A stretch of 61,038 bases of DNA from Pseudomonadota bacterium. GTDB lineage: Bacteria > Pseudomonadota > Gammaproteobacteria > Burkholderiales > Gallionellaceae. Positions 6,428 through 15,440 of the stretch are shown here, piece by piece (the stretch's first letter is position 1; every line of letters begins with the position of its first letter). The translations under genes were made by a program, and so were the position numbers. The notes under the pieces were generated by a model, which had not been told where the DNA came from, did no database searches, and saw nothing but the letters and a program-made list of their open reading frames with translations. Location: the NCBI GenBank assembly GCA_021782365.1, contig JAJXVB010000013.1:1-61038 (forward strand), in the 5' to 3' direction.

Positions 6428-6818
6428 GCCCAAGGCGCGAGGCTTTCATCTGGTAACTGATGAGGTGCTGAGAGGTCTTCCCGAATTGCGAAACTTCAGG
6501 GTGGGCATGTTGAATCTCTTCCTGCTGCACACATCCGCATCGCTTTCGATCAACGAGAACGCGGATCCCACGGTGCGCCAGGATTTCGAGAGCTATTTCA
6601 ACAAGACAGTCCCCGAAGGCGCACCATACTACAGGCACAACGACGAAGGCCCTGACGACCTCCCCGCGCACATCAAGGCGAGCCTTCTGGGATGCAGCCT
6701 CAACATCCCGATTTCGAACGGAAGGTTGAGACTCGGCACATGGCAGGGAATCTATCTTTGCGAGCACAGGGACAGGGGCGGTCCACGCAGGCTGGTCGCG
6801 ACGATTTCGGGAGAATGA
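6399..6818 (+). CDS. yjbQ: YjbQ family protein (UPF0047)
   Basis: A 139-residue protein nearly the same length as E. coli YjbQ. The GTG start at 6399 (M-W-M-Q-K) is chosen because the E. coli protein also begins MWYQK. An ATG at 6405 is the alternative. Family residues are clear: RGFHLVTDEV, HTSASLSINENADPTVR, IKASLLG and GTWQGIYLCEHRDRGGPRR. YjbQ has been linked to weak thiamine-phosphate synthase activity. Its true role is unsettled. Confidence 0.88.
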   Translation: MWMQKEMRLEPKARGFHLVTDEVLRGLPELRNFRVGMLNLFLLHTSASLSINENADPTVRQDFESYFNKTVPEGAPYYRHNDEGPDDLPAHIKASLLGCSLNIPISNGRLRLGTWQGIYLCEHRDRGGPRRLVATISGE

Positions 6819-6821
6819 ACG

Positions 6822-7457
6822 ATGGCAGGATTGAAACCCGATGCGCTGCTCTTCATTACTCCGGGATGCCCGCACTGTCCTTCCGTGTTGCAGGCCTTGT
6901 CCGACATGGTGAAGGATGGAGCGATAGGAAAACTGACCGCAGTGAATGCCGCAGTCCATCCCGAGCTCGCCGAAGAGCACGGCGTGCGGGCGGCTCCCTG
7001 GATCAGGCTGGGCCCCTATGTTTTCACCGGGGCGATGAGCGCTTCCGAACTCAGGTTCTGGGCCGGGAATGTCGAAGGAGGCGCAGCCCGGTATGTCGAA
7101 TATCTGTTGAAGAAGGGCGGATACAAGAAGGCTTTGGCATTCGTCGCGGAAGACACGAGGAGGCTGGGACCGCTGCTCTCCATCGTCGCCGATCCTTCCG
7201 CTAACCTCGAGGTGAGGCTGGGGGTCAGCGCGCTGCTTGAGTCATATGGAGGCAAGGATGCGCTGAATCTTTTGCTGCCCGATCTTGCCGGGCTTTCCCG
7301 GCATCAGGATCACCGCGTGCGCGCGGACGCATGCCATCTGCTCGGCCTGACGGGAAGCGAGGCAGCAAGGATGCATCTTGCGGCGCGCATCGACGATGAA
7401 AGTGTCGATGTCAGGGAAATCGCGAAAGAGGCGCTGGAAGAACTCGACGGCCGATAG
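6822..7457 (+). CDS. Thioredoxin-like domain fused to HEAT repeats
   Basis: A 211-residue protein. Residues 1-80 are a thioredoxin fold with a CPHC active site (TPGCPHCPSVLQAL, Cys16 and Cys19) and the cis-proline segment AAPWIRL. Residues about 105-210 are helical HEAT-like repeats (NLEVRLGVSALLE, DHRVRADACHLLGL, SVDVREIAKEALEEL). The combination suggests thiol redox chemistry on a docked partner protein. It starts three bases after yjbQ, so it is likely in the same transcript. The partner is not known. Confidence 0.75.
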   Translation: MAGLKPDALLFITPGCPHCPSVLQALSDMVKDGAIGKLTAVNAAVHPELAEEHGVRAAPWIRLGPYVFTGAMSASELRFWAGNVEGGAARYVEYLLKKGGYKKALAFVAEDTRRLGPLLSIVADPSANLEVRLGVSALLESYGGKDALNLLLPDLAGLSRHQDHRVRADACHLLGLTGSEAARMHLAARIDDESVDVREIAKEALEELDGR

Positions 7458-8801
7458 TCAGGCACGCGCCCTTTTGCTGACCGCATTGAGGTAGAGGGTC
7501 ACTAGGATTCCGACCAGCCAGAGGCTTGCGATCGCCGCGATCCAGAAACCCTGCGCGCCCCTTGCAGGGCCGAGGGCGTCGGTGAGGCCAAGCAGCACGC
7601 CGCCGCCAAGCCCGGGTCCCCAGAGCAGGATCGCATAGATCAGCATTGGTATGACCGATTTCTTGTATCCCCTTAGCGCGTTCACCGCCACGGCCTGCAG
7701 CGCATCGCCCATATGGTAGAGTGCTACCAGCATGATCAGAGGAGTCGCGATCTTGCGCACGTCAGGGTCCGAGGTATAGAGCGCCGCGATGTGGGGCGCG
7801 CCGAGCCAGAAGATGCAGCAGAGAACGATGCCTGCCGTCATGCTGATCCTGATCCCGGCCCATGAGATGCGGCGCGCCTCTGAATATTGTTTTGCTCCGA
7901 TGTTTTTCCCCACCAGGACTGAAGTCGCATTTCCCAATGCAAGCGGCACCATGAAGGCGAGCGCCGCGAGGTTTGCCGCGATCTGGTGGGCCGCCGAAAA
8001 AATGGGGCCTAGCCTTGCGATGAATAGCGCCATGAAGGTGAAGGCGGTCACGTCGGCGATGAAGGTCAGGGCGATCGGCAGGCCAAGCTTCAGAAATTCC
8101 CCGATGGCTTTCATGTCGGGTCTTGCGAGGCGGCGATTGACGCGGAACTCCGAGTAGTTCGGGTTCCTGAGGCACCAGATCCATGCCAGAGCCGCCATCA
8201 GCCATGCATCCACCGCAGTGGCCACGGCGCAGCCCGGTCCGCCCATCTCGGGCGCATTCAGAAGGCCGTACATGAACACCATGTTCAGCGGAACCTTGAG
8301 GGCCAGCGAGAGCAGGTTGAAGAACATCACGGGGCGCGGACGGCCGATCCCGGTCGAGAATCCGAGGAATATGCGCAGCGCGAAGGTCGCGGGAACGCCG
8401 AAGGCCGATGCGAGAAGATAGGCCCGCACCTTCTCTTCGACCAGGGGCTCGAGGTGGGAGATGCCGATCAGCGGACCGGGAAAGCACAGAACAAGGATCG
8501 CGATCAGCGCGAGGGCCAGGGATATCCAGACGCTCTGATGTATCTCACGTCCGACCTCTTCATGCCGGTTGGAGCCGTAAAAATGGGAGATGATGGGGGG
8601 AAGGGCCAGAAGCACGCTGACAAGCGACATCAGCACGGTGGACAGTATGGATGCGGCGATGCCGACCGAGGCGAGATCGATCGCGGAAAGCCTGCCTGCC
8701 ATCGCGGTATCGATCACGGCGTTTGCCATCAGGGCGAGCTGTGCGATCAGGACCGGCCAGGCCAGATGGACGATCTGCGAAGTCGAGGTGCTTTTCATCA
8801 T
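7458..8801 (-). CDS. MATE-family multidrug/toxin exporter
   Basis: A 448-residue, 12-segment membrane protein of the NorM-like MATE family, which exports cationic drugs against sodium or proton flow. Two homologous halves can be seen (QIVHLAWPVLIAQLALMANAVIDTAMAG at the start of the first, GEFLKLGLPIALTFIADVTAF at the second). The frame is open to 8930, but the ATGs at 8801/8798 match the family start. It ends directly against the Trx-HEAT gene, convergently. Confidence 0.9.
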   Translation of the reverse strand: MMKSTSTSQIVHLAWPVLIAQLALMANAVIDTAMAGRLSAIDLASVGIAASILSTVLMSLVSVLLALPPIISHFYGSNRHEEVGREIHQSVWISLALALIAILVLCFPGPLIGISHLEPLVEEKVRAYLLASAFGVPATFALRIFLGFSTGIGRPRPVMFFNLLSLALKVPLNMVFMYGLLNAPEMGGPGCAVATAVDAWLMAALAWIWCLRNPNYSEFRVNRRLARPDMKAIGEFLKLGLPIALTFIADVTAFTFMALFIARLGPIFSAAHQIAANLAALAFMVPLALGNATSVLVGKNIGAKQYSEARRISWAGIRISMTAGIVLCCIFWLGAPHIAALYTSDPDVRKIATPLIMLVALYHMGDALQAVAVNALRGYKKSVIPMLIYAILLWGPGLGGGVLLGLTDALGPARGAQGFWIAAIASLWLVGILVTLYLNAVSKRARA

Positions 8802-8902
8802 GTCAGAAAAAAGTGGGTTCGGATTTGGCGTCAGTTTGGCTTGCATTAACGCAGGCAGTGAAATCCGGCCTGGACACGGAAGGGGCGTTGCGCGATGCGA
8901 AG

Positions 8903-10585
8903 CTAGGCGATGCCAGGTGCTGCGTTCCATTGATCCGCATGGGTTACTCGGGGTTTTCGTTTCGAGGTCTTGTTGTCGTACATGCGCCGGTCGGCTATGA
9001 GGAGCATGTCTTTTGCAGAGGAACTTTCGCAGGCACAGGCTATGCCATAGCTGATTCCGGTCTCACCAAATCCCTGTGCCTTGAGATTTTTTTCCAGCAG
9101 TTCCAGGGATTTCACCAGTCCGTCTTCATTGTATTTGTGCGCCAGCAGGGTGAACTCGTCACCGCCAAGCCGGAATGCTGAAACGCTGCCCGATTCAAGA
9201 CTGGCCAGCGCGCTGGCAAACAGGCTCAGCAGTTCATCGCCCTTTGCGTGCCCATGCTTATCGTTGACGTATTTCAGGTTGTCGAGGTCGATGAGAAAAA
9301 GCACCAGTTGTGCCGGGTCATCCGCGAAATCCGGATGGCGAAATACGCACTCGAAGTGCTGGTCGAAAGCATGCCTGTTTGCAATGCCCGTCAGGTGATC
9401 GGTGCGCGTCAGTATCAGCATCCTTTCCATACGCTGCAGGGCTTGATTCTTTTCTTCGGTCAATATTTTGATTTTATCGGCGAGCGCAAAAGCCAGAAGT
9501 ATGCCTTCCACCGTGTTGCCAAGCAGAACCAATATTTTGCTGTTTCTGATGAGGTCCGGCAAACCCCAGTTGGCGCCAAGAATGATGATCATAGGCAGGA
9601 GAAGTGCGATGAATGACAGCACGAAATATCGGGCAGGGCGGAATCCGCTGGACAGGCTCGCAATGCCGCAGACAAGCGCTACGATTATCCAGAGACTGTT
9701 GACTGCCGTCATCAGGATATGCGCATACGATAAATTGATGAAGCAGCTCGGCAGCAGGATAAGCGGCAACACAATGTTGATCCGGCTGATCGCGGTAAGT
9801 TTTGGAAAATGCTGATCGAGTCTGAGGAAGTCCAGGTAAAACAGCGTGTTGAATACAGGGAAAAGGAAAAACGGAACATATTGCCATCGCAGATCGTGCC
9901 AGCCGAACAGTTCTGCCGGGAGTTGTGACATGAATGCCCAGCCGAGAAAACAGGCAATCAGATAGGCTGCATAGTATAAAAGCGTGCGCTCATGCGTAAT
10001 CCGGTTGATGAACAGATAGTAGATTGCAAGCGTCAGCAATGCGCCTAAAGCTGCCAGGATCAAGACGTTTTCGGAAAGAACCAGATGCTGGTAGTCATGT
10101 TCGCTATAAAGGCGCACTTCCGGAACGAATTTGAAGTGCAGGTTTTCGAAGTGAATCAGCACCTTTGCATGTCCGCCTGGCGGCAAATGAATATTCTTGC
10201 CGTAATGCAGCATGTAGTCGTGCCCGGCCCGGTAGCCCGTGACAAAATGCTGCACGTCTTTATTCTGACCGTAAATTCTCACTTCAACACGGTCGATCAG
10301 GCGATAATCGGGTTCAAGCACCCATTCGCTGTTGCCCGAATCATTGTCTAATTCGGTATAAAACCAGTAACTGCCGCCCAGCATCTTCCCGCTTCTGATT
10401 TCATGCAGTCTGGAAAGAAAGCTGGTCAGGCTGTCAGCAGAGGCAGGAAAGTTTTCGCCCTCTGATTGATACAGTCTGCCCGTTAAATCGATAACACCAT
10501 TTTGTCCCGTCGATACGGCCTGCGCAGTGGAAATGCACAGCAGGAGCGCTGCTGCAGCAAGCAACATTTTCAGATAATGATTCAT
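8903..10585 (-). CDS. Membrane-bound diguanylate cyclase with 7TMR-DISM sensor
   Basis: A 560-residue protein. A signal peptide (residues 1-23, ending STAQA) precedes a periplasmic 7TMR-DISM extracellular domain of about 170 residues. Seven membrane segments and a cytoplasmic GGDEF domain follow. The active motif is intact (RLGGDEFTLL, about residues 472-481), so it should make cyclic di-GMP. The inhibitory RxxD site is not present at the usual place. The frame is open to 11014, but the extra 143 residues are low-complexity read-through. The ATG at 10585 gives the signal peptide. Confidence 0.9.
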   Translation of the reverse strand: MNHYLKMLLAAAALLLCISTAQAVSTGQNGVIDLTGRLYQSEGENFPASADSLTSFLSRLHEIRSGKMLGGSYWFYTELDNDSGNSEWVLEPDYRLIDRVEVRIYGQNKDVQHFVTGYRAGHDYMLHYGKNIHLPPGGHAKVLIHFENLHFKFVPEVRLYSEHDYQHLVLSENVLILAALGALLTLAIYYLFINRITHERTLLYYAAYLIACFLGWAFMSQLPAELFGWHDLRWQYVPFFLFPVFNTLFYLDFLRLDQHFPKLTAISRINIVLPLILLPSCFINLSYAHILMTAVNSLWIIVALVCGIASLSSGFRPARYFVLSFIALLLPMIIILGANWGLPDLIRNSKILVLLGNTVEGILLAFALADKIKILTEEKNQALQRMERMLILTRTDHLTGIANRHAFDQHFECVFRHPDFADDPAQLVLFLIDLDNLKYVNDKHGHAKGDELLSLFASALASLESGSVSAFRLGGDEFTLLAHKYNEDGLVKSLELLEKNLKAQGFGETGISYGIACACESSSAKDMLLIADRRMYDNKTSKRKPRVTHADQWNAAPGIA

Positions 10586-10836
10586 GCGCTGTGAAGGAAC
10601 ACGCCGTGAAGAAAAGCGTCGTGCCAAACCCATGGCGAACTGTAAGCATGAACCTTGGACGGACTCATAAATCACCTGCCATGAATTTGTGAATGGCCCG
10701 CAAGCTTGCAGCCTCTGAAGTACTGTCTGTTTTGACTTGTGAAACAAGCGGGCTGATTGTAAATCATGCGGGTTGACAAGAAAAGGATGAGCATCCCTTT
10801 GACATGACAATTTGTTGCCCGTGTTAAACTTGCCCC

Positions 10837-11553
10837 ATGTATGACCCGGACGAGATGAACGAACTGCAGGATGTGGAGCGGCTGCTTGACGACGCGGTCG
10901 ATGCGATCGCGAGCGGCATTTCGGCGAGCGGCAACAAGCCAGGCGAGATAGGGCCGATGCAGATGGCCGATGCGCTGCATGCGCTGATCCAGCAGTTCGA
11001 GGAAATCGATGCAAAAGTCATCCCCGCATACGACAGCGATCTGGGAGAACAGGCGCTCATGCTCGCAGCGGAGCTCGCCTCATGGGCGGAACACCTGGAC
11101 TTGTCCGATGCGCTGGCCGACCTCGAGAGGGTCTCGGTCGGCATCGCGCTCTGGATAGCGAGACAGGACGGCGAGATCGGTGAGCTCGAGTATGTCGTGA
11201 GCGGCTTCGCGGCAAGCGCCAACATCACGGCATCTGACGAGACGCTGCGCGGGCTTTATCATGCGATGAAGACGGTGATCGAGCATGTCTCGCCTAGCGT
11301 CAGGGCGGATGCGGACAGGACCAATCCCTATCGTCCGTGGCGCATGATGAACATCAACTTCGCGATCGTCGCGACCCGCACGCAGGACGAGGAACTGATG
11401 CACGAGGCCTTCGACATGCTGGGAAGGAACATTCCCCAGGATGCGCCAGGATTCTTCGAGGAGGGGCTAAAGCAGTCCGAGAAGTCGGTGTACGGGCCAG
11501 ATGTCAGAAGGCTGATGCAGGAATATTTTTCGCGCTGGGCTGTGCGCCACTAG
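10837..11553 (+). CDS. Uncharacterised 238-residue soluble protein
   Basis: Acidic, largely helical protein with no signal peptide or membrane segment. Landmarks include PAYDSDLGEQALMLAAELASWAEHLDLSDALADLERV, suggestive of TPR-like helices, and a C-terminal FFEEGLKQSEKSVYGPDVRRLMQEYFSRW. I do not recognise the family. It is preceded by a 251-base gap shared with the divergent cyclase gene and meets the HopJ-family gene tail to tail, both using the same CTAG as stop. Confidence 0.7.
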   Translation: MYDPDEMNELQDVERLLDDAVDAIASGISASGNKPGEIGPMQMADALHALIQQFEEIDAKVIPAYDSDLGEQALMLAAELASWAEHLDLSDALADLERVSVGIALWIARQDGEIGELEYVVSGFAASANITASDETLRGLYHAMKTVIEHVSPSVRADADRTNPYRPWRMMNINFAIVATRTQDEELMHEAFDMLGRNIPQDAPGFFEEGLKQSEKSVYGPDVRRLMQEYFSRWAVRH

Positions 11554-11894
11554 CGTGATTTCAGTGAGAGCGCATTGCCCTCGAATGCGATTCCATCCCA
11601 TCCCGTCTTCATGAAATTCCTGATGTTCTTATGGTCCGTGCCTTCCGGGTGCTTAAGGACGTCTTCCCTGTAGTAGCTGCCAAAGCAATGCAGCGTCTGT
11701 TCCTCGGTCAGCGCGTTTATCCTCGCGAAGGAGAATATCTTGCAGGAACCGTTGTTCTGCCCGGCCTCGTTCTGCAGATCGCCGTTCCTGAATTGAGTCG
11801 GGGTGAAGTCGTAATTCTCATCTATCGCGGCGATGGTGTCAGCGAATGCGATGCTCTTGGGGGACGATTCGAGTCTTTGCAGAAATTCTTTCAT
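11550..11894 (-). CDS. HopJ family protein
   Basis: A 114-residue protein of the HopJ (type III effector-like) family. The conserved blocks TPTQFRNGDLQNEAGQNNGSCKIFSFARI, CFGSYYREDVL and DHKNIRNFMKTGWDGIAF are all present. Despite the name, members are common in free-living proteobacteria and a housekeeping role is likely, but none is established. The ATG at 11894 (MKEFLQRL) fits better than the upstream ATG at 11909. Confidence 0.85.
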   Translation of the reverse strand: MKEFLQRLESSPKSIAFADTIAAIDENYDFTPTQFRNGDLQNEAGQNNGSCKIFSFARINALTEEQTLHCFGSYYREDVLKHPEGTDHKNIRNFMKTGWDGIAFEGNALSLKSR

Positions 11895-11931
11895 GGTTTT
11901 GGCTCGCAAAGCCCGAGTATACCGCGATGTT

Positions 11932-12126
11932 TCATTTCCTGAATATCCAGAGTATCAGGGAAAGGAGAAGCGAAAGCAGGATGCTCGTGGTGACCGGGAA
12001 GAACAGGGTATAACCTTTCTTCTGGATGTAGATGTCGCCGGGCAGATGCCCAAGCCTTGAAATCCAGGGCCAGGAAATTCCTGCGAGGATCAGGATGATG
12101 CCGAGTGTGATGAGCCACTTTGCCAT
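11932..12126 (-). CDS. DUF2905 family small membrane protein
   Basis: A 64-residue protein with two membrane segments (WLITLGIILILAGISW and TTSILLSLLLSLILWIF) joined by the family signature LGHLPGDIYIQKKG. Members are widespread and uncharacterised. It lies 37 bases before the HopJ gene on the same strand, so a shared transcript is possible. Confidence 0.85.
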   Translation of the reverse strand: MAKWLITLGIILILAGISWPWISRLGHLPGDIYIQKKGYTLFFPVTTSILLSLLLSLILWIFRK

Positions 12127-12166
12127 GGCTTAATCATAGCGCGCTTTCAAGCGGCCTTGCGAGAGG

Positions 12167-12694
12167 CTAGCGGCTCATCGGCGGCGCGATGCCCTTGCAG
12201 TCCGGTCCCAGATATTTCATCCTCGATTCGCTGTGTATCCTGTGGCTGCCCTTCGAATCGCTTTCCGTCATGTCGATCCTGCTATTGATCTCGTCGCCGC
12301 TTGCGATGCTCACGCCTTTTCCAGTCATGCTGCGGCCGTTCTGTTTGCAGTCGAATTCGAAGCTGGTGCTGTTTCCGCTGCGGGAAACCTTGGTCGGCTT
12401 GCAGCGTCCCTCCGGGTCCACCATCGGCGTATCCCTGGCCGCCATTTCCGGGCTGATGCAGATTTTCGTGCCGGCCGAGGGGGATTTGCCCATCATGGCC
12501 TGCATCCTCGCGAGCTGTTCGGGAGGCAGCCCGCTCTGCCTGATCATCGCCTGAGCCTGCGACATCTCGGCCATCATGTCCTTTCCGTCCACGTTCTGGC
12601 TGATCTGCTCGATCTGCCAGAGCCCCGCCTTCAAGCCCGATGCGTATGCGCTGCCTGAAACTGCGATGAGAATTGCGATGGCAAGTTTCCTCAT
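12167..12694 (-). CDS. DUF3617 family periplasmic protein
   Basis: A 175-residue exported protein. A signal peptide (MRKLAIAILIAVSGSAYA) is followed by the DUF3617 pattern: GLWQIEQISQN at the start, a CISPEMA cysteine, CKPTKVSRSGN and FDCKQNGRSMTGKG. Four cysteines could make two disulfide bonds. Function is unknown. The ATG at 12694 is chosen for the signal peptide; the frame is open to 12727. Confidence 0.8.
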   Translation of the reverse strand: MRKLAIAILIAVSGSAYASGLKAGLWQIEQISQNVDGKDMMAEMSQAQAMIRQSGLPPEQLARMQAMMGKSPSAGTKICISPEMAARDTPMVDPEGRCKPTKVSRSGNSTSFEFDCKQNGRSMTGKGVSIASGDEINSRIDMTESDSKGSHRIHSESRMKYLGPDCKGIAPPMSR

Positions 12695-12784
12695 GATTTC
12701 CCCCTTTTGGGCCGATGCTAACACCACGACAGCGGAAAGGGCATAGTGCGATTCCTATGAGCGGCAGGAAGAATTTAAGCCTTT

Positions 12785-12808
12785 CCTGGGATAGAATTGA
12801 AACCCAGG
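12785..12808 (+). repeat. Inverted repeat before the cupin gene
   Basis: CCTGGG (12785-12790) and CCCAGG (12803-12808) are perfectly complementary around a 12-base centre, ending 10 bases before the cupin ATG. It could be an operator or an mRNA hairpin near the ribosome-binding site (GGAGAAGG). Confidence 0.4.
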
Positions 12809-12818
12809 GGAGAAGGCA

Positions 12819-13463
12819 ATGGAAATCAATTCGGACATTTCGAAGCGCGTCGTGATCAGGCAGGAAGACCTCTCATGGACGGATGAATCTTCCGGGGTCA
12901 GCAGGCGGCTTCTGGAACAGGGCTCTTCGCGTTCCACTTCGGTCATCAGGCTGGCGCCGGGCTCAAGCCTCAAAGTCGACGGGGAATGCGGCCATGAGAT
13001 CCTGGTGCTGGATGGGGCGCTCGAATGCGGATCTGACGGCTATCTCGGAGGCGACTATCTCAAGGATCCCGCAGACTTGCCTAAGACATACAGCACGGAG
13101 TCTGGCGCAACGCTATTTTTGAAAAGCTATCATGAAGATCAGGGGGAGGGGCAGCGCATTCTGGTGAAGACTTCCGAAAGGCCATGGTATCAGGGGCTGG
13201 TGGACGGGCTTTCCGTGATGCCGCTTTCGGAGTCAGGCACGAAACACACGGCGCTGGTGCACTGGGATCCCGGAACGAGGTTCAATCCCCACCGTCATTT
13301 CGGAGGCGAGGAGATCTATGTTCTGGAAGGCGTGTTTGCGGACGAGTTCGGGAAGTATCCCAAGGGGAGCTGGATGCGCAGCCCGCATTTGAGCGCGCAC
13401 TGCCCCTATAGCGTGGAGGGATGCACCATACTCGTGAAGACGGGTCACCTGCTCGAGGACTGA
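12819..13463 (+). CDS. ChrR-like double cupin protein
   Basis: A 214-residue protein made of two cupin domains, similar to the C-terminal cupin of ChrR anti-sigma factors. The second cupin has the metal-binding pattern FNPHRHFGGEEIYVLEG (residues about 156-172). The first has ECGHEILVLDG. It lacks the N-terminal zinc anti-sigma domain, and no sigma factor gene is next to it, so a sensing or oxygenase role would be independent. It converges on the ABC transporter gene with five bases between. Confidence 0.8.
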   Translation: MEINSDISKRVVIRQEDLSWTDESSGVSRRLLEQGSSRSTSVIRLAPGSSLKVDGECGHEILVLDGALECGSDGYLGGDYLKDPADLPKTYSTESGATLFLKSYHEDQGEGQRILVKTSERPWYQGLVDGLSVMPLSESGTKHTALVHWDPGTRFNPHRHFGGEEIYVLEGVFADEFGKYPKGSWMRSPHLSAHCPYSVEGCTILVKTGHLLED

Positions 13464-13468
13464 ACCCC

Positions 13469-15322
13469 TTACGCAGCCTTGGCTTCCTCGGGTATGTCCT
13501 CGGCGAGGAAGCCTCCGGACTGGTGCTGCCAGAGCGCGGCGTAGAGACCGTTTCTTTCGATCAGCTCGCTGTGCGAACCCTGCTCGACTATCCTTCCCTT
13601 GTCGATCACGATCAGCCTGTCCATGCGCGCGATGGTGGAGAGCCTGTGGGCGATGGCGATCACCGTCTTGCCTTGCATCAGGCTTTCAAGCTGCTCCTGT
13701 ATGCTGGCCTCGATCTCGCTGTCGAGCGCGGAGGTTGCCTCATCCAGGAGAAGGATGGGCGCATCCTTCAATATCACCCGCGCGATCGCCACGCGCTGGC
13801 GCTGGCCGCCGGAAAGCTTCACGCCGCGCTCTCCGACATGGGCCTGATAGCCGGTCCTGCCTTCCCAGTCCCTGAGCCCCATGATGAACTCATGCGCGTG
13901 AGCCTTCTTCGCGGCCTCCTCTATCTCTGCCTCTGTCGACTGGGGTCTGCCGTAGCGTATGTTGTCCGCAAGCGACCTGTGCAGCAGCGATGTGTCCTGG
14001 GTGACGAGGCCTATCTGGGTTCGCAGGCTTTCCTGGGTGACATGCCTTATGTCCTGGCCGTCTATCGTGATCCTGCCGGATTCCGCATCGTAGAAGCGGA
14101 GCAGGAGATTGACCAGGGTCGATTTTCCGGCGCCTGACCTGCCGACCAGGCCTATGCGCTCCCCCGGATGCACGACGAGGTCGATGCGGTCCAGGACGGC
14201 CTTGCTTGCGCCGTAGCTGAAGCCGACTTCCTCGAAGCGTATCTCGCCCTGCTTGACCACAAGCGGCCTGGCGTCCTTGTCGTCTGTCAGCGTGTGCGGA
14301 ACCGAGATGCTCTCCATGCCGTCCTGCACCACGCCGACGTTCTCGAATATGCCGGCGACCTCGAACGAAACCCAGCCCGCCATGTTGGTGATCTGCCATA
14401 CCAGAGGGAGCGCGGTTGCCACCTGGCTCGTCGCGATCATGCCCTTTCCCCAGAGGTAGAGGCCGATCAGCGAGGTGCTCACGAGGAGCAGCGCGTTCAT
14501 GCTCTGCAGCGTGATCATGAAGCGGCTGGTCATGCGCATGTGGCGGGCGACGGCATCCTGGTGTTCGTCCACCACCTCCCGCACATACGCATCCTCGTCC
14601 GCGATCCTTGAGAAGAGTTTCACCGTGAGGATGTTGGTGTAACTGTCGACCACGCGCGCCATCACCAATGAGCGCATGTCGGAACTCTGCTTGGCAAGCT
14701 CCCTCAAACGGGGAACGAAGAACCTGAGAAAGATGGCGTAGGATGCAAGCCAGCTTGCGACGGGCAGGGTCAGTCTCCAGTCGAAGCGCGAGATCAGGAT
14801 CAGCGTCAGCGCGCCATAGGTCGAAAGGTATAGCCCCGCGCGTATGCTGGCCATCACGCTGTCGCGCAGCGCCTGGGCGGTCTGCATCACGCGGTTTGCG
14901 ATGCGGCCTGCGAAATCCTTCTGGAAGAACGGCCAGCTCTGGCGCACCACATGCCAGTGGCTCTGCCAGCGCACTAGGCTCGTCGTGCCGGGCATCAGCG
15001 CATTGTGGCGCACCGCGATGTCGGCGAACTGCAGCAGGGGACGCACGACCAGCACCACTAAGAGCATGATCGACAGGGTCGCCGAGTTGGAAGAGAGCGC
15101 TTCGGCCCTGTCGGGGGAGGCCATCAGCGCGACCAGCTTGCCGATGAAGACCGGGATGCTCATGTCCGCCATCGCGACGCAGAGGCTCGTTGCCACCATG
15201 ATCCCGTATGGCAGGGGCGTCTGGCGGATGAAGTGCCAGTAGAAGGTCAAGAGGCTCCCCGGCGGCGTGACAGGCTTGTGGCGCTTGGTGCCGTTGATCA
15301 AAGATTCAAGGAATCTGAACAT
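13469..15322 (-). CDS. ABC exporter, fused permease and ATPase (MsbA/multidrug type)
   Basis: A 617-residue half-transporter with six membrane segments in residues 1-330 and an ATPase domain after that. Walker A is GRSGAGKST, the signature is LSGGQRQRVAIARV, Walker B is ILLLDEATSALD and the switch histidine is in AHRLST. It works as a homodimer to export lipids, drugs or peptides; substrate cannot be told. The ATG at 15322 (MFRFLESL) is preferred over the longer frame from 15403. Confidence 0.88.
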   Translation of the reverse strand: MFRFLESLINGTKRHKPVTPPGSLLTFYWHFIRQTPLPYGIMVATSLCVAMADMSIPVFIGKLVALMASPDRAEALSSNSATLSIMLLVVLVVRPLLQFADIAVRHNALMPGTTSLVRWQSHWHVVRQSWPFFQKDFAGRIANRVMQTAQALRDSVMASIRAGLYLSTYGALTLILISRFDWRLTLPVASWLASYAIFLRFFVPRLRELAKQSSDMRSLVMARVVDSYTNILTVKLFSRIADEDAYVREVVDEHQDAVARHMRMTSRFMITLQSMNALLLVSTSLIGLYLWGKGMIATSQVATALPLVWQITNMAGWVSFEVAGIFENVGVVQDGMESISVPHTLTDDKDARPLVVKQGEIRFEEVGFSYGASKAVLDRIDLVVHPGERIGLVGRSGAGKSTLVNLLLRFYDAESGRITIDGQDIRHVTQESLRTQIGLVTQDTSLLHRSLADNIRYGRPQSTEAEIEEAAKKAHAHEFIMGLRDWEGRTGYQAHVGERGVKLSGGQRQRVAIARVILKDAPILLLDEATSALDSEIEASIQEQLESLMQGKTVIAIAHRLSTIARMDRLIVIDKGRIVEQGSHSELIERNGLYAALWQHQSGGFLAEDIPEEAKAA

Positions 15323-15440
15323 GATGGATAGAATTGCAATATTGAACCTTGCAGTATAGGGCATTTCCATCCCGAGTTGGCAGAGAACCCCGGCGCGAAT
15401 CATGGTTTAGGATATCCGCAAAGACATTAGGAGGCATGAA

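Noticed and set aside
8903..11014. A 703-residue version of the diguanylate cyclase
   Set aside because: The extra head is Arg/Ser/His-rich read-through and would bury the signal peptide that starts at 10585.
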